The position numbers and the translations under genes are program-made. DNA of 64,000 nucleotides from Bathynomus jamesi. Taxonomy: Eukaryota; Arthropoda; Malacostraca; Isopoda; Cirolanidae. Positions 30,116 to 41,661 of this stretch are shown piece after piece. Where the stretch lies: NCBI GenBank assembly GCA_023014485.1, contig JAJOZX010006164.1, positions 1-64,000 of the forward strand, written 5' to 3'. Numbering within the stretch: the stretch's first letter is position 1; each line of letters starts with the position of its first letter. The notes under the pieces were generated by a model. That model saw only the letters and a program-made list of their open reading frames with translations. It ran no database searches and was not told the DNA's origin.

Positions 30116-33100
30116 TGGCGATTTTTAATGAATGCAACGCATGCAATGCATGTGTTAAATATGTTCTCTTTTCAGATCTAAGTAAGGATTATAATTGACA
30201 AAATAATTTTCAGAAACTAAAATAGTCTAAGGCTTCAATCACGCATGTACTGGCTATTGGGCGGTGTAAACAAAATTATGTCTTATTTCATTAGACAATT
30301 AAGAACATTTTTCTGTACACAGATCGAAATACTTGTAGCTAAAGCATTCACTAATTCAGTCTGGGTACAGAAAAATGTTCTTAATTGTCTAGTGAAATAA
30401 GACATGATTTTGTTTACACCGCCTTGCCTTGGGCAATTTTTTAAGGAGACTTCTCACTATCCATAAGATATTTTTTTTGAGCCTCATAGCTAAATTCAAA
30501 AGGCAATATGTTTTAAAATATGCTTAGAAAATTTACTTAATATTTTTACTAAAAATAATTAAAAAGCTTTGTTCTGATTTTTTTTAATTAATGAAAATAA
30601 TACGGCATGCATTCAGTTTTATAGGTGCATTCACCAAAAAGTAACATCTGGCAATTCTGACAAGGCTTCTTTCCAGTACCACAGCCGCAAGCATCCACTT
30701 GTTCGGTGTTCCCTTTTGTGCTTTAGTTATTTTGGATAATCAGTTAAATAAATTATAGCATTGTAGTGCCCATAATGACTGACGATGTGTTTAATCAATT
30801 GAAGACTAGAAGATTTTACTCACTCTCTTTTGATGAGAAAAAGCGCATATTGAATAATGCAGACCGATTCCACATTTGAATTTAAGCAAAGAAAATAAAG
30901 GCTTCACTAGGAAATTTAATCCTAAGCTGTATGATGATGTTCCCTAGTTATGTGGAAATATTTCAAATAACAAATTGTACTGTTGGTCGTGTTTCCTATT
31001 TTCAAGAGATAACTCTGTGTGGAATTCTGTTAGTCGTGGATACGACGATTTAAACAATTTACATACTGCAATTTCTCGCCATGAAAATCTCTTGCTCACA
31101 TAAATGCATTTGTTGATCTTAAAACATTGGAAAGTCAGAAAGAATTGATTTAATACTCGACAAGCAGAAATCAGTTGCCATTTCCAGACATAACGAAGAA
31201 GTTAATATGAATCGAGAAATTTTGAAACGTTTGATTAGGATAACATGTTTTTTAGGTATGCAAGAATTAGCATTTCGCGGTCACAATGAAGAAGAAAACG
31301 CTGACAATAGGGGTAACTATATTGAATTGGTATTTTGTATGGAAGAATTCGATGAAAAGCTTCAAAACCATTTAAAAACTGCGACTGTTTTTAAGGGAAC
31401 ATCATCTGCTATTCAGAATGACATAATTCAATCTATTAGTGCAGTTATGTTAGAACAAATAAACGTGAGCTTATCGACTGCATGTATGTGGCGATTTTAT
31501 TAGATGAAACATCTGATGTCAGCTGTTTTTCTCAACTCTCTACTGTTCGTTATGTTAATAAACATGGAGAGATTTGTGAACGATTTATAAAATTCAATGA
31601 CGTCAGCAATGATAGAAGTGCAGGAGCGATTTCTGATTTATCTATAAGGCAACTAGGTGAACTGGGCTGTTTGAAAAAATTAGTTGCTCAAACCTACGAC
31701 GGTGCTGCTGTTATGGGGAGCGATCTTAATGGAGTACAAACAAAGATTAGAGAAACTGTACCAGAGGCTATTTTTCTTCACTGCTACGCCCATAAACTTA
31801 ACCTTGTTTTATCCCAAGCTGTCGCTGAAATTTCCGAATGTAATAATTTTTTTTCAGTATTAGGAAGTTTGTCATCATTTTTCAGCAGTTCAACTAAGCG
31901 AACTTCAATGCTTGACAAAGTTGTTGGAAAGCGTTTCCCTAAACTGGCTCCAACGCGGTGGAACTATTCATCTCGTCTAGTTGAAAGAGTTAAGGAAAAT
32001 AAAGAAGATATAATAGATCTTTTAAAAAGCATTCTTGAAAACCCAAAGAAATTTGATGAAAAAACAAAAATAGTGCACGCGGATTGCTTGCTGGTATCGA
32101 TACTTTCGATTTTAATTTTTTATTAGAAGTATTTTCTTCAATTTTTCCTTTTACTGAATATCTATTTAATGTGCTGCAAACAAAATCTATGGATATTGTG
32201 TATAGCTCAATCACCGTTGAAAGCACTATGAAAAAAATCAAACAAATAAGGGATACAAAATTTGCAGATATGTGGGACTTGATAACAGAAAGATGTGGTG
32301 AACCTGTATGTAAAAGGAAACAGAGTCTTTCTCCACAAGAGAAGTATAGTCAACTATTTCATGAAATATTCGATAATATACTTCTTCAAATGAAAGAGCG
32401 TTTCAGTTCAATGGAAAAATTGGAATTCATTGAGCTTTTAGATTGCAAAAAATTTGAGTTCTATGATGTTACTTTCCCAGAGAGAGCTTTTGAATCTTTG
32501 AAAAGAAGCTACAATTCATTTTTTGAGTTTCCTCGTCTCCGTTCTGAATTGTGTGTTTTATATTCGCACAAATCTTTTGCCAAAAAGAATGTTGCTGAGC
32601 TCCTAAATATTTACTGGAAAGCGAAATGCACAAAGGTCTTAAGGAAATATATAAATTGACGAATTTGATTCTAACTATACCAATATCGACAGCAAGTGTT
32701 GATCGATCATTTTCTGCGCTTAAAAGAATTAAAAGTTATTTACGGAGTTCCCAAAGTGAAGAAAGGCTATCTAATCTTGCCTTAATTTCAATTGAAAAAA
32801 TTTCCTCAAGAAGCTTATGGAGAATCGAGAGTACTTTTACAATTTGGTCATCGAAGAATTTTGCAGGAAAACTAGGAGAGCAGAATTTCAATTCAAATAA
32901 TGCTTCACAATTATTTAAGGTAAATTTTAAATTTGTATCTTTTTCTTTAGATCAATTCGGTAACTACTATATATAAATATGTCTAATTTTTTGTTCGCAT
33001 ATTTAAGCCTAACATTAAATGAACTTTCCTTCAAAGAGGTCCCAAAAGTTTGTAAAACACCTTTAACTTGCTAAGTTCTATGTAAACAATATGCAAAGTT

Positions 33101-33181
33101 TGGGCAAGAGGGTTAGGCGGATGTTTTTCTTCCATTCCATAACATTGCATGCCTGAACAAAAATGTCACGAGTCGCCACTG
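30113..33181 (+). mobile_element. hAT element (DUF4371/ZMYM1-like transposase)
   Basis: Tips CAGTGGCG (30113) and CGCCACTG (ending 33181) lie inside (TA)n tracts on both sides, which fits an 8-bp TA-rich duplication. The 3.07-kb size suits an autonomous hAT. Inside, an imperfect inverted pair (about 30268-30312 and 30366-30412) precedes the transposase. Confidence 0.85.
30775..32976 (+). pseudogene. hAT transposase (DUF4371 type), frameshifted
   Basis: From ATG 30775 the frame reads an N-terminal segment, then breaks. A zinc-finger-like part (LYCWSCFLFSRD) follows near 30970. The blocks 31207-31503, 31482-32126, 32084-32659 and 32626-32976 together cover the DUF4371 and hAT catalytic regions, with FLGMQELAFRGHNEEE, VAILLDETSD, HCYAHKLNLVL and APTRW. 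The C-terminal dimerisation motif is PISTASVDRSFSALKRIKSY. At least four frame breaks (about 30880, 31485, 32085 and 32630) make it inactive. Confidence 0.85.
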
Positions 33182-33328
33182 ATATATATATATATATATA
33201 TATATATCACATTATACGGATATAAGGCAGATGTTTTGATGCATATCTGGTAAATGATCAGCTAATGGGGTTGGGGGCCCCTAAAAAAAATCTTGTCTAG
33301 GGCCCCAAAAATGCTAGAAACGGCCCTG

Positions 33329-33729
33329 CCCCGACTGTTAAAGTATTAATCAGTAAAACGCTTATTTTGATTATTTTCCCATTCATGTCATTGCATTGGT
33401 TTGGTTGCTGGATTTGGTACAGAATTTATGCATTTTTATTGTTCAAATCTACTGTATGTTTATACAGTAGGTCAGTATACAAGATACTATGATATTATGT
33501 AGCTAGTTGATGAACAGGCTTGGAAACTGCATGTAATTACCACACCATGGTGTCCACCTCCCAACTTTGCATGACGAACTTCAACTCACGAAAAGAAGGA
33601 CAAGGATGAGATTAGGTGGGTAACTTTTTGTTTATATCAGGTTGGAAAAAACTTTGTTTATTGTAAATGTTTATCAGAAATCAGTGAAGAGCTATTCCTG
33701 TATAATTTTGTTTTTATTTTAACAGAAAA
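33329..33729. other. intergenic DNA
   Basis: No gene is recognised. A pyrimidine-rich 3' splice-site-like sequence ends at about 33725, just before the next frame. Confidence 0.4.
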
Positions 33730-34092
33730 ATGAGTTTAAAACACTTGGACCAATTTAAGTGGCTTTGCTACTCAAAAAGTAAAAGTGGATTTTTTTGCAA
33801 ATTCCGAGTGATTTTCTCTACAAGTGAAGTTGGATTCGGAAAATGCGGTCAAATACCAGGTAAATTGGTCAACCATCCACTAAAGGTATTCAATAAACTC
33901 ACTGGCAAGGATGGCACATTAACCAGTCATGAAGTCACAGAATATCACAAATATAGTCTGCAAGCTGCACAGAGCTATCAAATCATTTGCAAAGATCCAG
34001 TTAATGACATTAGAAATCAACTGTCCTCACAAAGAAAAGATGAGGTTTGGATAGTACATAACATTTCATGTATTCTAAAAGATGAATATTAA
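33730..34092 (+). pseudogene. TTF-type zinc-finger fragment (hAT/ZMYM-like)
   Basis: The 120-residue frame resembles the TTF-type zinc-finger N-terminus of hAT and ZMYM1-like proteins (WLCYSKSKSGFFCKF; LVNHPLKVFNKLTGKDGTLTSHE). A splice acceptor (TTTTAACAG) lies immediately upstream, so it may be one exon of a decayed transposase gene. No catalytic domain follows. Confidence 0.55.
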
Positions 34093-34106
34093 TACCTAAT
34101 ATAGGA

Positions 34107-34624
34107 TGTTAAGCTTCATAGCCCGTAATTTCGAATTTAAATTGAAGAATATTATATTGCCCCTTTACAAGTCCCTAGTCAGGCCTCATTTAGAATATGC
34201 CGTTCAGTTTTGGTGATCGTATTTGCGTAACGATATTGATAGGTTAGAAAGGGTTCAGCGTCGTGCCACGAAACTAATTCCGTCATTGCGCAAAAAGCCT
34301 TATGAAGATAGGATTAAAGAGTTAGACTTACATTCACTCGAAACTAGGAGATTAAGGGGAGAGCTTATTGAAGTTTTCAAAATCGTTAATAAAATCGATA
34401 ACGTAAATTTTGACAAACTGTTCACTTTCGATAATAGCAATACTCGTAATAACGGATTTAAGTTGCGTGGCAGACGTTTCATTACTAATATCGCTAAAAA
34501 CTTCTTTACGTTTAAAGTAATTGATAAATGGAATAATCTTCCCGCGCTCATCGTGAACTCTACCAGCGTTAATACGTTTAAGAACCGTTTAGATAGGCAT
34601 TTTAAAAATATTAACGTTGTTTAA
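34107..34624 (+). pseudogene. LINE ORF2 C-terminus (5'-truncated)
   Basis: The frame reads LYKSLVRPHLEYAVQFW, then a stop at about 34214. It continues as RLERVQRRATKLIPSLR and ends with VIDKWNNLPALIVNS...FKNRLDRHF. This is the classic C-terminal region of CR1/Jockey-like reverse transcriptase ORFs. Truncation at the 5' end is the usual result of incomplete reverse transcription. The 3' flank has CCCCTTTTCCCTCCGAGCC-type repeats. Confidence 0.85.
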
Positions 34625-34829
34625 TATAAATAAAACAATCCCCCTTTTCCCTCCGAGCCGCCCCCTTTTCCCTCCGAGCCACCCCCTATTCCCTCTCCCT
34701 CGTTAGAATTATTAACGTTGTTTAATATAATAAAACCATTAGCAACACGAGCTCTGGGGGTGGTGATCGAGGATGAGTCTGTTGACGATAATGCCAGCTT
34801 GTGACATGCCAGCGTGTGATGCCAGCAGA

Positions 34830-35000
34830 AATGCCCCCTTTTATAGACGGGTCGTAATTGTGAACACCCACAATACCCGAATCGCGAGTTTCCTATTGGC
34901 TCTCGGTGAAATTTGGGTGGGACACAACGTGTGAGTGATGCCATCCACCAACTAGAGGTCCTAGGGCTCCGCCCACAGAGTTGTGATTGGCTGTCCTGTG
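34830..35000 (-). promoter_or_regulatory. orphan CCAAT/GC-box/TATA cluster
   Basis: On the minus strand, a CCAAT (about 34985-34992), a GGGCGGAGC GC box (about 34965-34974), a second CCAAT (about 34893-34899) and CTATAAAAGGGGG (34834-34846) follow in order. This resembles the Polinton early promoter at 10150-10250. Downstream there are three GCTGGCAT units but only a very short frame. Confidence 0.35.
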
Positions 35001-35056
35001 AAATCTGGGGCGTGTCAAATATATCTTGCCCGTTCCATAGATTTCTTCCATAAAAG

Positions 35057-35090
<34 letters not shown>
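35057..35090. repeat. (GA)n microsatellite
   Basis: A pure GA tract. It creates a serine/leucine run in minus-strand frames that are otherwise without signal. Confidence 0.9.
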
Positions 35091-35091
<1 letters not shown>

Positions 35092-35618
35092 GCTTTGTTT
35101 GGAAAATAAATCTTGTTTTTCTGGGGCGCCGATGAGGAGGGTAGGGGAAGGGAGATTTGAACATATAATAAGCACCCTTTTATATACGAGGGGCTTAGCG
35201 AGAATAGAAAGATAAATTTGGAAATCGAGGACAGAATGTATCGGATTAAGTTTATGGTCACCCATCTAAATTAACGGCTCGTGACGGCTAAGGCCCTAAG
35301 TTTTACGGTCTTACCTGTAACACTGTCGGGTAATCAAAAAAGGTAGTATGAGGAATCTTAATGACAATCGAAAATAAATTTGGATTTCGGATATAATTTT
35401 CGTAGGTTTTTAAAGTGAGAGATAGAGAAGCGCTAAAACTGGAAAATAAATTTTAAAAAAATAATTGGCCGTGAATGATAGCTGTATCATAAACGTGAGT
35501 TTAATCTTTATGATGTCTAGAGAGTAGAATAAGATTCCAGCGAAGAGAAGTTTATTATCGAGATTATAATTCTGTTGTTTCAAATTTTATTTTTTTAATG
35601 AATAAATCTTTAATAGAC

Positions 35619-35676
<58 letters not shown>

Positions 35677-35691
35677 CTGTATATATATATA
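35091..35691. other. intergenic DNA ending in (TA)n
   Basis: No gene is recognised. (TA)n at 35621-35692 leads directly into a mariner-type element. Confidence 0.5.
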
Positions 35692-35693
35692 TA

Positions 35694-37047
35694 CCGTGTG
35701 ACCACAAAAATTGTCCCTGTTTTTAATCGCTTATTACTCAGTCATTATTGCAGCTTCACAAATGAAATAAAAGCATTCGAAAGAGAACATTTTAAAGTTT
35801 TAATTTATTCTACATGTGTTCAAAGTGACGTCCCTGGACATTTTTACATTTCATACAAAGGGAAAGGAAATTATTTATTACATTTTCAAAACGCTGCATT
35901 CAATGGACTGTACACCTCTACCACCGCTTGCTTTAATTCTTCGATAGAGGATGGCTCTTGTTGCCTGACTACTTTGTCCTTGACAAATCCCCAGAGAAAA
36001 AGTCCATAGGTGATAGATCGGGAGATCTTGCGGGCCAGGGAAACTGCGAGCGATGAGAAATGAATCTTTGTTCAAAAAATCTTGTTAACATTCCAGTGAT
36101 TGCCTAGTTGTGTGGGCTGTTGCTCCGTCTTGCTGAAACCACTTGTTACTGCAGTTTTCTTGTTCAAAAACAGTGTTCAGCATTTCTACATATCTTTCTG
36201 AAGTTACTGAAAGCGGTCTCCTTGTCTCTGGGTCCTCAAAAAGTAAGGACCATAAACCTTGCTGCTACTCAAACCACACCAGACAGTAACTTTTGGTGAA
36301 TGCAGAGGTTTCTCCAAGTGTATATTTGGCTTGTTTTGACCAACACCGGTAATTCTGTCTGTTGATGAACCCATTGAGATAGATGTGGCATTCATCACTG
36401 AATATTATGTCCTTAATCTTATCTGGTTTTGTTCAATTATTGTTTCAATGCGTTCACAAAACATCAAACGACGCTGGTAATCTTGTTCGCTAAGCTGTTG
36501 CAACACATAATTTTGAATGACTTCATTCTCAAATCCAACGTGATTATTTTCCGAATGCTCTCCCGTTTGATTCCTGTCACAGCTGATAGTCATCTCACAG
36601 ATTTCTTGTTGTCCGTTTCAAGCTGATTTGCGACTGAATCAATGTTTTCAGCGGTTCGCACACCTTTGCTGCGCCCAGAGTTGCCTTTATGCATGTTCTT
36701 GATTGAGCCGTGATGTTTCCATTTTGCGAAAATCCTGCGAATCGTTTTAGGATCTACGGTCCTTTGCTGACCGTATTGTCCTCTGAAAGACCGTTGGGTG
36801 GCAACTACCGAGCCATGTTTGATCATCTCTTCTGCGATGAAAACACGTTGCATGTCCGACAAATAACCCATGATTGTGGTGGATAAAACTGTCATTTTTT
36901 TTATAAGTACTGATTTCGTATCCAGGATATCGAAAAAATTAAATAAACTTTGAAATATTCTTTTTCGAAAGCTTTTATTTCATTTGTGAAGCTGCAATAA
37001 TGACTAGTAATAAGCGATTAAAAACAGGGACAATTTTGTGGTCACAC

Positions 37048-37049
<2 letters not shown>
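35694..37049 (-). mobile_element. mariner/Tc1-type element, 1356 bp
   Basis: Inverted ends begin CCGTGTGACCACAAAA, with about 45 bp of match at each end. TA lies on each side, and (TA)n tracts flank both. It is a complete element with a transposase on the minus strand. Confidence 0.88.
36100..36895 (-). pseudogene. mariner-like transposase, frameshifted
   Basis: The N-terminal helix-turn-helix frame 36590-36895 (YLSDMQRVFIAEEMIKHGS; RTVDPKTIRRIFAKWKHHGS) continues in frame 36405-36593 (QRRLMFCERI). It then reads a catalytic segment near 36395-36300 (SDECHIYLNG), followed by stops. This is the IS630/Tc1-mariner fold with a DUF4817-like N-terminus. Several breaks make it inactive. Confidence 0.75.
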
Positions 37050-37094
<45 letters not shown>

Positions 37095-37135
37095 TAAATT
37101 ATTTTTTTATTTTCAATATATTTAATTATTTAATA

Positions 37136-37196
<61 letters not shown>

Positions 37197-37199
<3 letters not shown>

Positions 37200-37570
37200 G
37201 TCCCATAAGTCTGGCATCATAGGAAAAATAATAAAAAAGGTATCAGACGTGATACCCAGACATCAAGCACACGGTGAATGATGTCGTGAGTAATGGTGTT
37301 ACATGCCCCAATAATACGCTGCCGCAAATGTTCAACACTCCTAATTTTCTCTGCGTATACCAGCGCTTTCAAGTGGCCCCAGAAATAAAAATCTAGTGGC
37401 GTGAGATCCGGGCTTCTAGCTGGCCATTCCACAGGCCCTCGACGTCCTATCCAATGACCAGGGAATTGTTGGTACAGGTATTCCCTTACTTGGGTGCTGT
37501 AGTGAGGGAAGCTATATTTTGGGGCCTCTTTGCGAGTAACCCGGTGTCCACGTTGGGCTTTCCATCATGA
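37197..37570 (-). mobile_element. mariner fragment (one end)
   Basis: It starts GGTGTCCCATAAGTCTGG next to (TA)n. On the minus strand it encodes the C-terminal mariner signature WPARSPDLTPLDFYFWG followed by RIIGACNTI. The upstream part and second inverted end are missing. Confidence 0.75.
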
Positions 37571-37687
37571 AAAAGGAAAAACTATAGTATTTGCCATTTA
37601 TCATTACTTATTCGAACTATAGTGGATGTAATTTTCCAGAAGAGTTCCTTGTTCCATGCACGGTCTGTGTTTAACACACACACATTA

Positions 37688-37744
<57 letters not shown>

Positions 37745-38650
37745 CAGGGCGTCCCAAAAAAATGTATACACACTTTAAATAATTAAAGGCAGTGTTTATT
37801 AAAATACATTTCATTTTCAAAATGTAATAGAATCTACAGACATTATTTAATTGTTTTGTCAACGCCTGTTTTCAAACTGACGTCCGTTCTGGTCCAGGCA
37901 CTGCTGATAACGCGAAGCAATGGAATCGCAAACATCACGAAACATTTCGTTTGGTATTTGTGTGCATTCTCGTTCAATGGCTGCTCTCAATTCAGCGACT
38001 GTTGCAGGTTTTATAGCGTAGACCTTGTCTTTTAAGTATCCCCATAAAAAAAAGTCTAGTGGTGTGAGGTCTGGTGAACGCGGAGGGTATTCTACGAAAC
38101 CCCTTCGTCCAATCCACATCCACATCGTGCCAAGTACCACTCGCAATACTCCACTCTTCGGTCCGGATCATCATCTTCATTAATAGCATGGACTAATCTT
38201 GGAATGTAACTTTTCCATTGACAGCGCTTCAAAATGCGTTGGACAGACGATTCTGAAATTCCTACCTCACGACTCGCTTGCCGCACAGATTTTCTTGGAC
38301 TTTGGTGATACGTTTCCAGTACTCTTTCTTGCTTTGTGGGGCTTGTCGATGTCCGTGGTCTTCCGGAACGCTTCTTGTGGACATTCTGAACAGTTCCATC
38401 GGCTTCAAACTTATCTCTAATTCGAGTGATGGTAAGTCGCGTTGGTGGATTTGTTTGAAACTCCCTCCTAAACTGTCTTTGCACTTCAACTGCGTTTTCA
38501 CACTTCCAGTAGCATTTTAGAATGAATTTCCTTTGTTCAAAGCTTAGTCTGACTGCCATTATTAATTCTAATGGGTTTAACTTGGAAAGAAAGAAAATCA
38601 ATTGAGCTATCAGCTGTTAAAGTGTGTATACATTTTTTTGGGACGCCCTG
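37745..38650 (-). mobile_element. internally deleted mariner, 906 bp
   Basis: Inverted ends of more than 30 bp (CAGGGCGTCCCAAAAAAATG) are flanked by TA on both sides. Length and inner coding show loss of the central catalytic part. (TA)n flanks the left end. Confidence 0.9.
37859..38601 (-). pseudogene. mariner transposase with catalytic core deleted
   Basis: 38092-38601 encodes the DNA-binding half ([36 protein letters not shown]). 37859-38146 encodes the last part with YPPRSPDLTPLDFFLWGYLK. The first two catalytic acidic residues and the sequence between are missing around 38100-38140. Confidence 0.85.
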
Positions 38651-38759
38651 TATATGAAAGGGTTTACACCCATCTCTAGATATCTGTGACCAGTTCCTCT
38701 GAAAAATAAATCGCCATAAACCTGGAAAATAGCTTACAGATAAACAGGCAAACATGACC

Positions 38760-39030
38760 GAGTCTTGCAATATAATTTAACGGGAAATCCAGTGTCTTAA
38801 CCACTAGGATACCCTGGGTTCCCATTTATTTACCAACCATTTGTGTGGAAGGATGTTTACACTCCACCTTAGACCTACAGTTTAACGGGGAATCCAGCGT
38901 TTTAACCACTAGAATATCCAGGGTTTCCATTTATCTACCATCTATTTGTGTGGAAGGATGTTTACACTCCACGTTAGACCTACAGCTTAACCCGGACCAC
39001 GAACAGCCCAGCGTCTGGTCTCGAACCCGG
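38760..39030. repeat. diverged tRNA-like satellite
   Basis: Two to three units contain CCTTAGACCTACAG and TCTTAACCACTAGGA, homologous to the 117-bp satellite inside the Polintons. The last unit adds TCTCGAACCCGG, which on the minus strand resembles a tRNA box B. Confidence 0.75.
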
Positions 39031-39265
39031 CGCATATAATCGTACATATAGTTGTTTGTGTGTAATATTTTATGGGCGTATAGTCGGGAGTGTACGTGCA
39101 CTTGTGTGCGTTTGTCCAAACGATGTATACACTGTGCCAACTGACTGATAATGCCTTGAGGCACTGGCTTCTACGCCAACTGGCGGATTAGGACCTTATG
39201 AGACAGCAAGCGCTGGGATGAAGTCAATATGCGATTGGCTCCTGCCAAGCGAACACTCCTCTCTC

Positions 39266-39267
<2 letters not shown>

Positions 39268-39302
<35 letters not shown>
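39268..39302. repeat. (CT)n microsatellite
   Basis: A pure CT tract lies within the Polinton-like terminal remnant, at the place of the purine/pyrimidine tract of the younger terminal repeats. Confidence 0.85.
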
Positions 39303-39309
<7 letters not shown>

Positions 39310-39597
39310 GGTATACCCAAGGGGGAGGGGGGATGGCAGAGGGGTTGGCACTGGCATTCATTGATCAACATTTGCAATTGCATTGCACTCTAACATTTTG
39401 CGTTCATACTACTGTATCATTTACTCGTTCTGAAGCAACATATTTCCAAATTTTTTACTTTTTGTATTTCATTTTTATTTTGCGCATCTATAGTTTTGTT
39501 TGAACGCCATTTTTGTGACATAAGACAAGCATCAAGATGTACACTTGAAGTTTCATGGCTCTGAATTCTATCACTCAAATGTTTCCAGTCTCTAATG

Positions 39598-39811
39598 CAA
39601 TGGTTCTCAAACTGGGGTACGCGAGGGAATCTTAGGGGTACGCGAAGGGATCCTGAAAATATAAACCTTTTAATTTTATATATGATTAACAAACGGTCAC
39701 AAGTCACACGGTGGTAAAGAAAGTAAAAATCATCTATCTCTCTCGAAAATCCAGAAAATCTCGTAAAAGAATTCAAGGGGTACAGAAGAAGAAAAAATTT
39801 GAGAACCGCTG
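39598..39811. mobile_element. hAT MITE with perfect 8-bp duplication
   Basis: Ends CAATGGTTCTCAAACT and ATTTGAGAACCGCTG are flanked by ctctaatg on both sides. It is 214 bp and non-coding, with GGGGTACGCGA repeats inside. Confidence 0.9.
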
Positions 39812-40440
39812 CTCTAATGAGTAATGCTCTTAACCCAAGCCTCATTAAAAGAAAAACAGCTACGATCTACAAACAACGAACCTGGTTCACATAGGCACTA
39901 TCTAGCAAAAATAAATACCATAACCAAGTTCGAGGTAAAACTATTCCAGCCTCATTTCTTTGAGCAATAACTTTACGAAAAACTTCAACACTTCTGTTTC
40001 TCATACCCAGGAAACAAACAGCCCATTAGGTCTGCATGATCTCGTTGATATAATTAAACGTTTTAACTCACTGTCTCTAATGTCTGTACAGAACTGCTCT
40101 AGATCTGTCAATAATAATGAGTAGATTTGTTTTTGTTACCGCTCTTTCAAATTGAGATGAAATTCACCAAACTCCTTTCATTATGATCATTATCTTTATT
40201 TGATTCTACTTCAGTAAATTGATGCAATTTGCATGTGGCTCTCATATCTTTGTTAACATTTACTTCTGCACTAGTACCTACAACTGCTGTTTCCTCGTAA
40301 CTATTTTTTTTTAAGAAGTCCCGCTTTGGTAACGTAGAAACAATTGCTCCTTTCTTTTTTTTTTTTTTTCTTTTTTGGTAGCACTTTTATATTTATTGTA
40401 GACATAGACATTTTGATATGGATAAATCATAACACTATCA
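39812..40440. other. intergenic DNA
   Basis: No gene is recognised. A T-rich tract lies at 40350-40375. Confidence 0.5.
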
Positions 40441-40793
40441 AGGGGCCGGCTTAAGGGGCGAGCCAACATGGTACTGGCTCAGGGCGCCGAAGTTTAGAGG
40501 GCGCCAAAAATCGAAAGAGCAGCAGAAAAAAAAAAGACAGAATATCGCTATCAATCAACAAGAAACAAGTGAACAGTTTAAAAAAAGGAATTCTACATAG
40601 AAAATTAGGGCGCCGGAGGTATATTTTTTATTTTAAGATTTTAATAAAATGTAGTGAATGAAATAAACAATAAAATTATATAAAAAAATGTATGTTCCTT
40701 TTTAACTAAAAAACATTTATATAAAAAATAGGATGGGGGCGGGCGCCAAACTAAAATTGGCTCGGGGCGCCACAACCCTTTGAGCCGGCCCTG
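40441..40793. mobile_element. hAT-like MITE with perfect 8-bp duplication
   Basis: Ends AGGGGCCGGCTTAAG and TTTGAGCCGGCCCTG are flanked by cactatca on both sides. It is 353 bp and non-coding, with GGCGCC motifs near both ends. Confidence 0.88.
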
Positions 40794-40801
40794 CACTATC
40801 A

Positions 40802-41661
40802 ATACATTTTATTCAATTTTAAGATAACATTAACACACCACAGTAGGAAAACAATACTCCCGAGAATAATTCAAAATAAAATAAAGAGTAAAGAGAATCA
40901 CTGAACAGTGGATTCCCAGCTGAACTTTGAACGGCCAAGCTCTGAAGAGCTAATTTGGCGTCTAAGTTAAGCTAGATTAAAACAGACTTTATTGGAGGTC
41001 CTATTCGGTCCTACCTTACGGTTGTTAACCCGATATGGCCCTGCTTTAAGTCTCAGTAGCATAAAAATGAAAAAAAGGCACTATTTATTGCACGGTACAA
41101 CAATCCTGTATCTAAACTACCAAACTGAATTGCAAGATAGCTCTCTACAAGAAAGGAAGCTGCCAGCATACAAAAGTGATGCACACAAGAGCCATGTGGG
41201 GACTCGAGGGGCTACCTACCCTGACTCAAATTACCAGGATTAATCAGCTTTTAATCGAGACGCGCTCTGACCTCAACTGCGGTTCGGAGCAGTTTAGAGG
41301 TCCCACGCAAAATGAGCGACTTAGAGCCTGGGTGGAACTCCCTATACCAAACCTCGGAGAACAGCCACAGAATCGAAGGGTGATGGCTCTTCGAGTAACG
41401 AAGTTCTTGAGGCCAATCACCATCTCGACCCAAACCGTACCCAAGTTAAACTCGACTGAGTCTGAATGACTGATCGAGTAAATAATGGTCAGCAAGTTAA
41501 CCACTCCTAGACCTACTCTTAAATCCACTCCGAGGATAGGGGGAATCGAAATTAATTCCAAGGACTCCTCAAATCCACAGAGCAGACAAGACGGGGGTTA
41601 CGTAACCCAATACGTAATGATCAGTTTAAATCCCACGGTAATACTTAATGTAAATTAGGTA
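40802..41661. other. intergenic DNA, origin unclear
   Basis: Composition is more balanced than the surroundings. Frames up to about 105 codons occur on both strands, but none has recognisable protein features. Confidence 0.4.

Larger units (their letters stand above)
28700..33328. mobile_element. hAT-type element interrupted by later insertions
   Basis: The tips are CAGGGCCGTTTC (28700) and GAAACGGCCCTG (ending 33328). The flanking 8-mers cccctact and ccccgact differ at one base. Most of the length is a palindrome (29241-30022) and a complete second hAT (30113-33181). What remains has no transposase, so the outer element was non-autonomous. Confidence 0.75.
38760..39413 (-). mobile_element. 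remnant end of a related, older Polinton
   Basis: The tip CATACTACT at 39413, GCATTGCACTC, GATTGGCTCCTGCCAAGCGA and CGCCAACTGGCGGATTAGG match, in order, the terminal repeat at 24198-24657 with many substitutions. The satellite lies inward at the same relative place as in copies 1 and 2. No coding interior remains, because a mariner begins at 38650. Confidence 0.7.

Noticed and set aside
34621..35265. 214-codon open frame on the minus strand
   Set aside because: It runs through a (GA)n tract and GGSEGKGG-type low-complexity repeats, shows no domain pattern, and overlaps LINE 3' sequence; it is a chance frame.
41244..41561. 105-codon minus-strand frame
   Set aside because: Frames of similar length exist on both strands here with no recognisable domain; not enough support for a gene.
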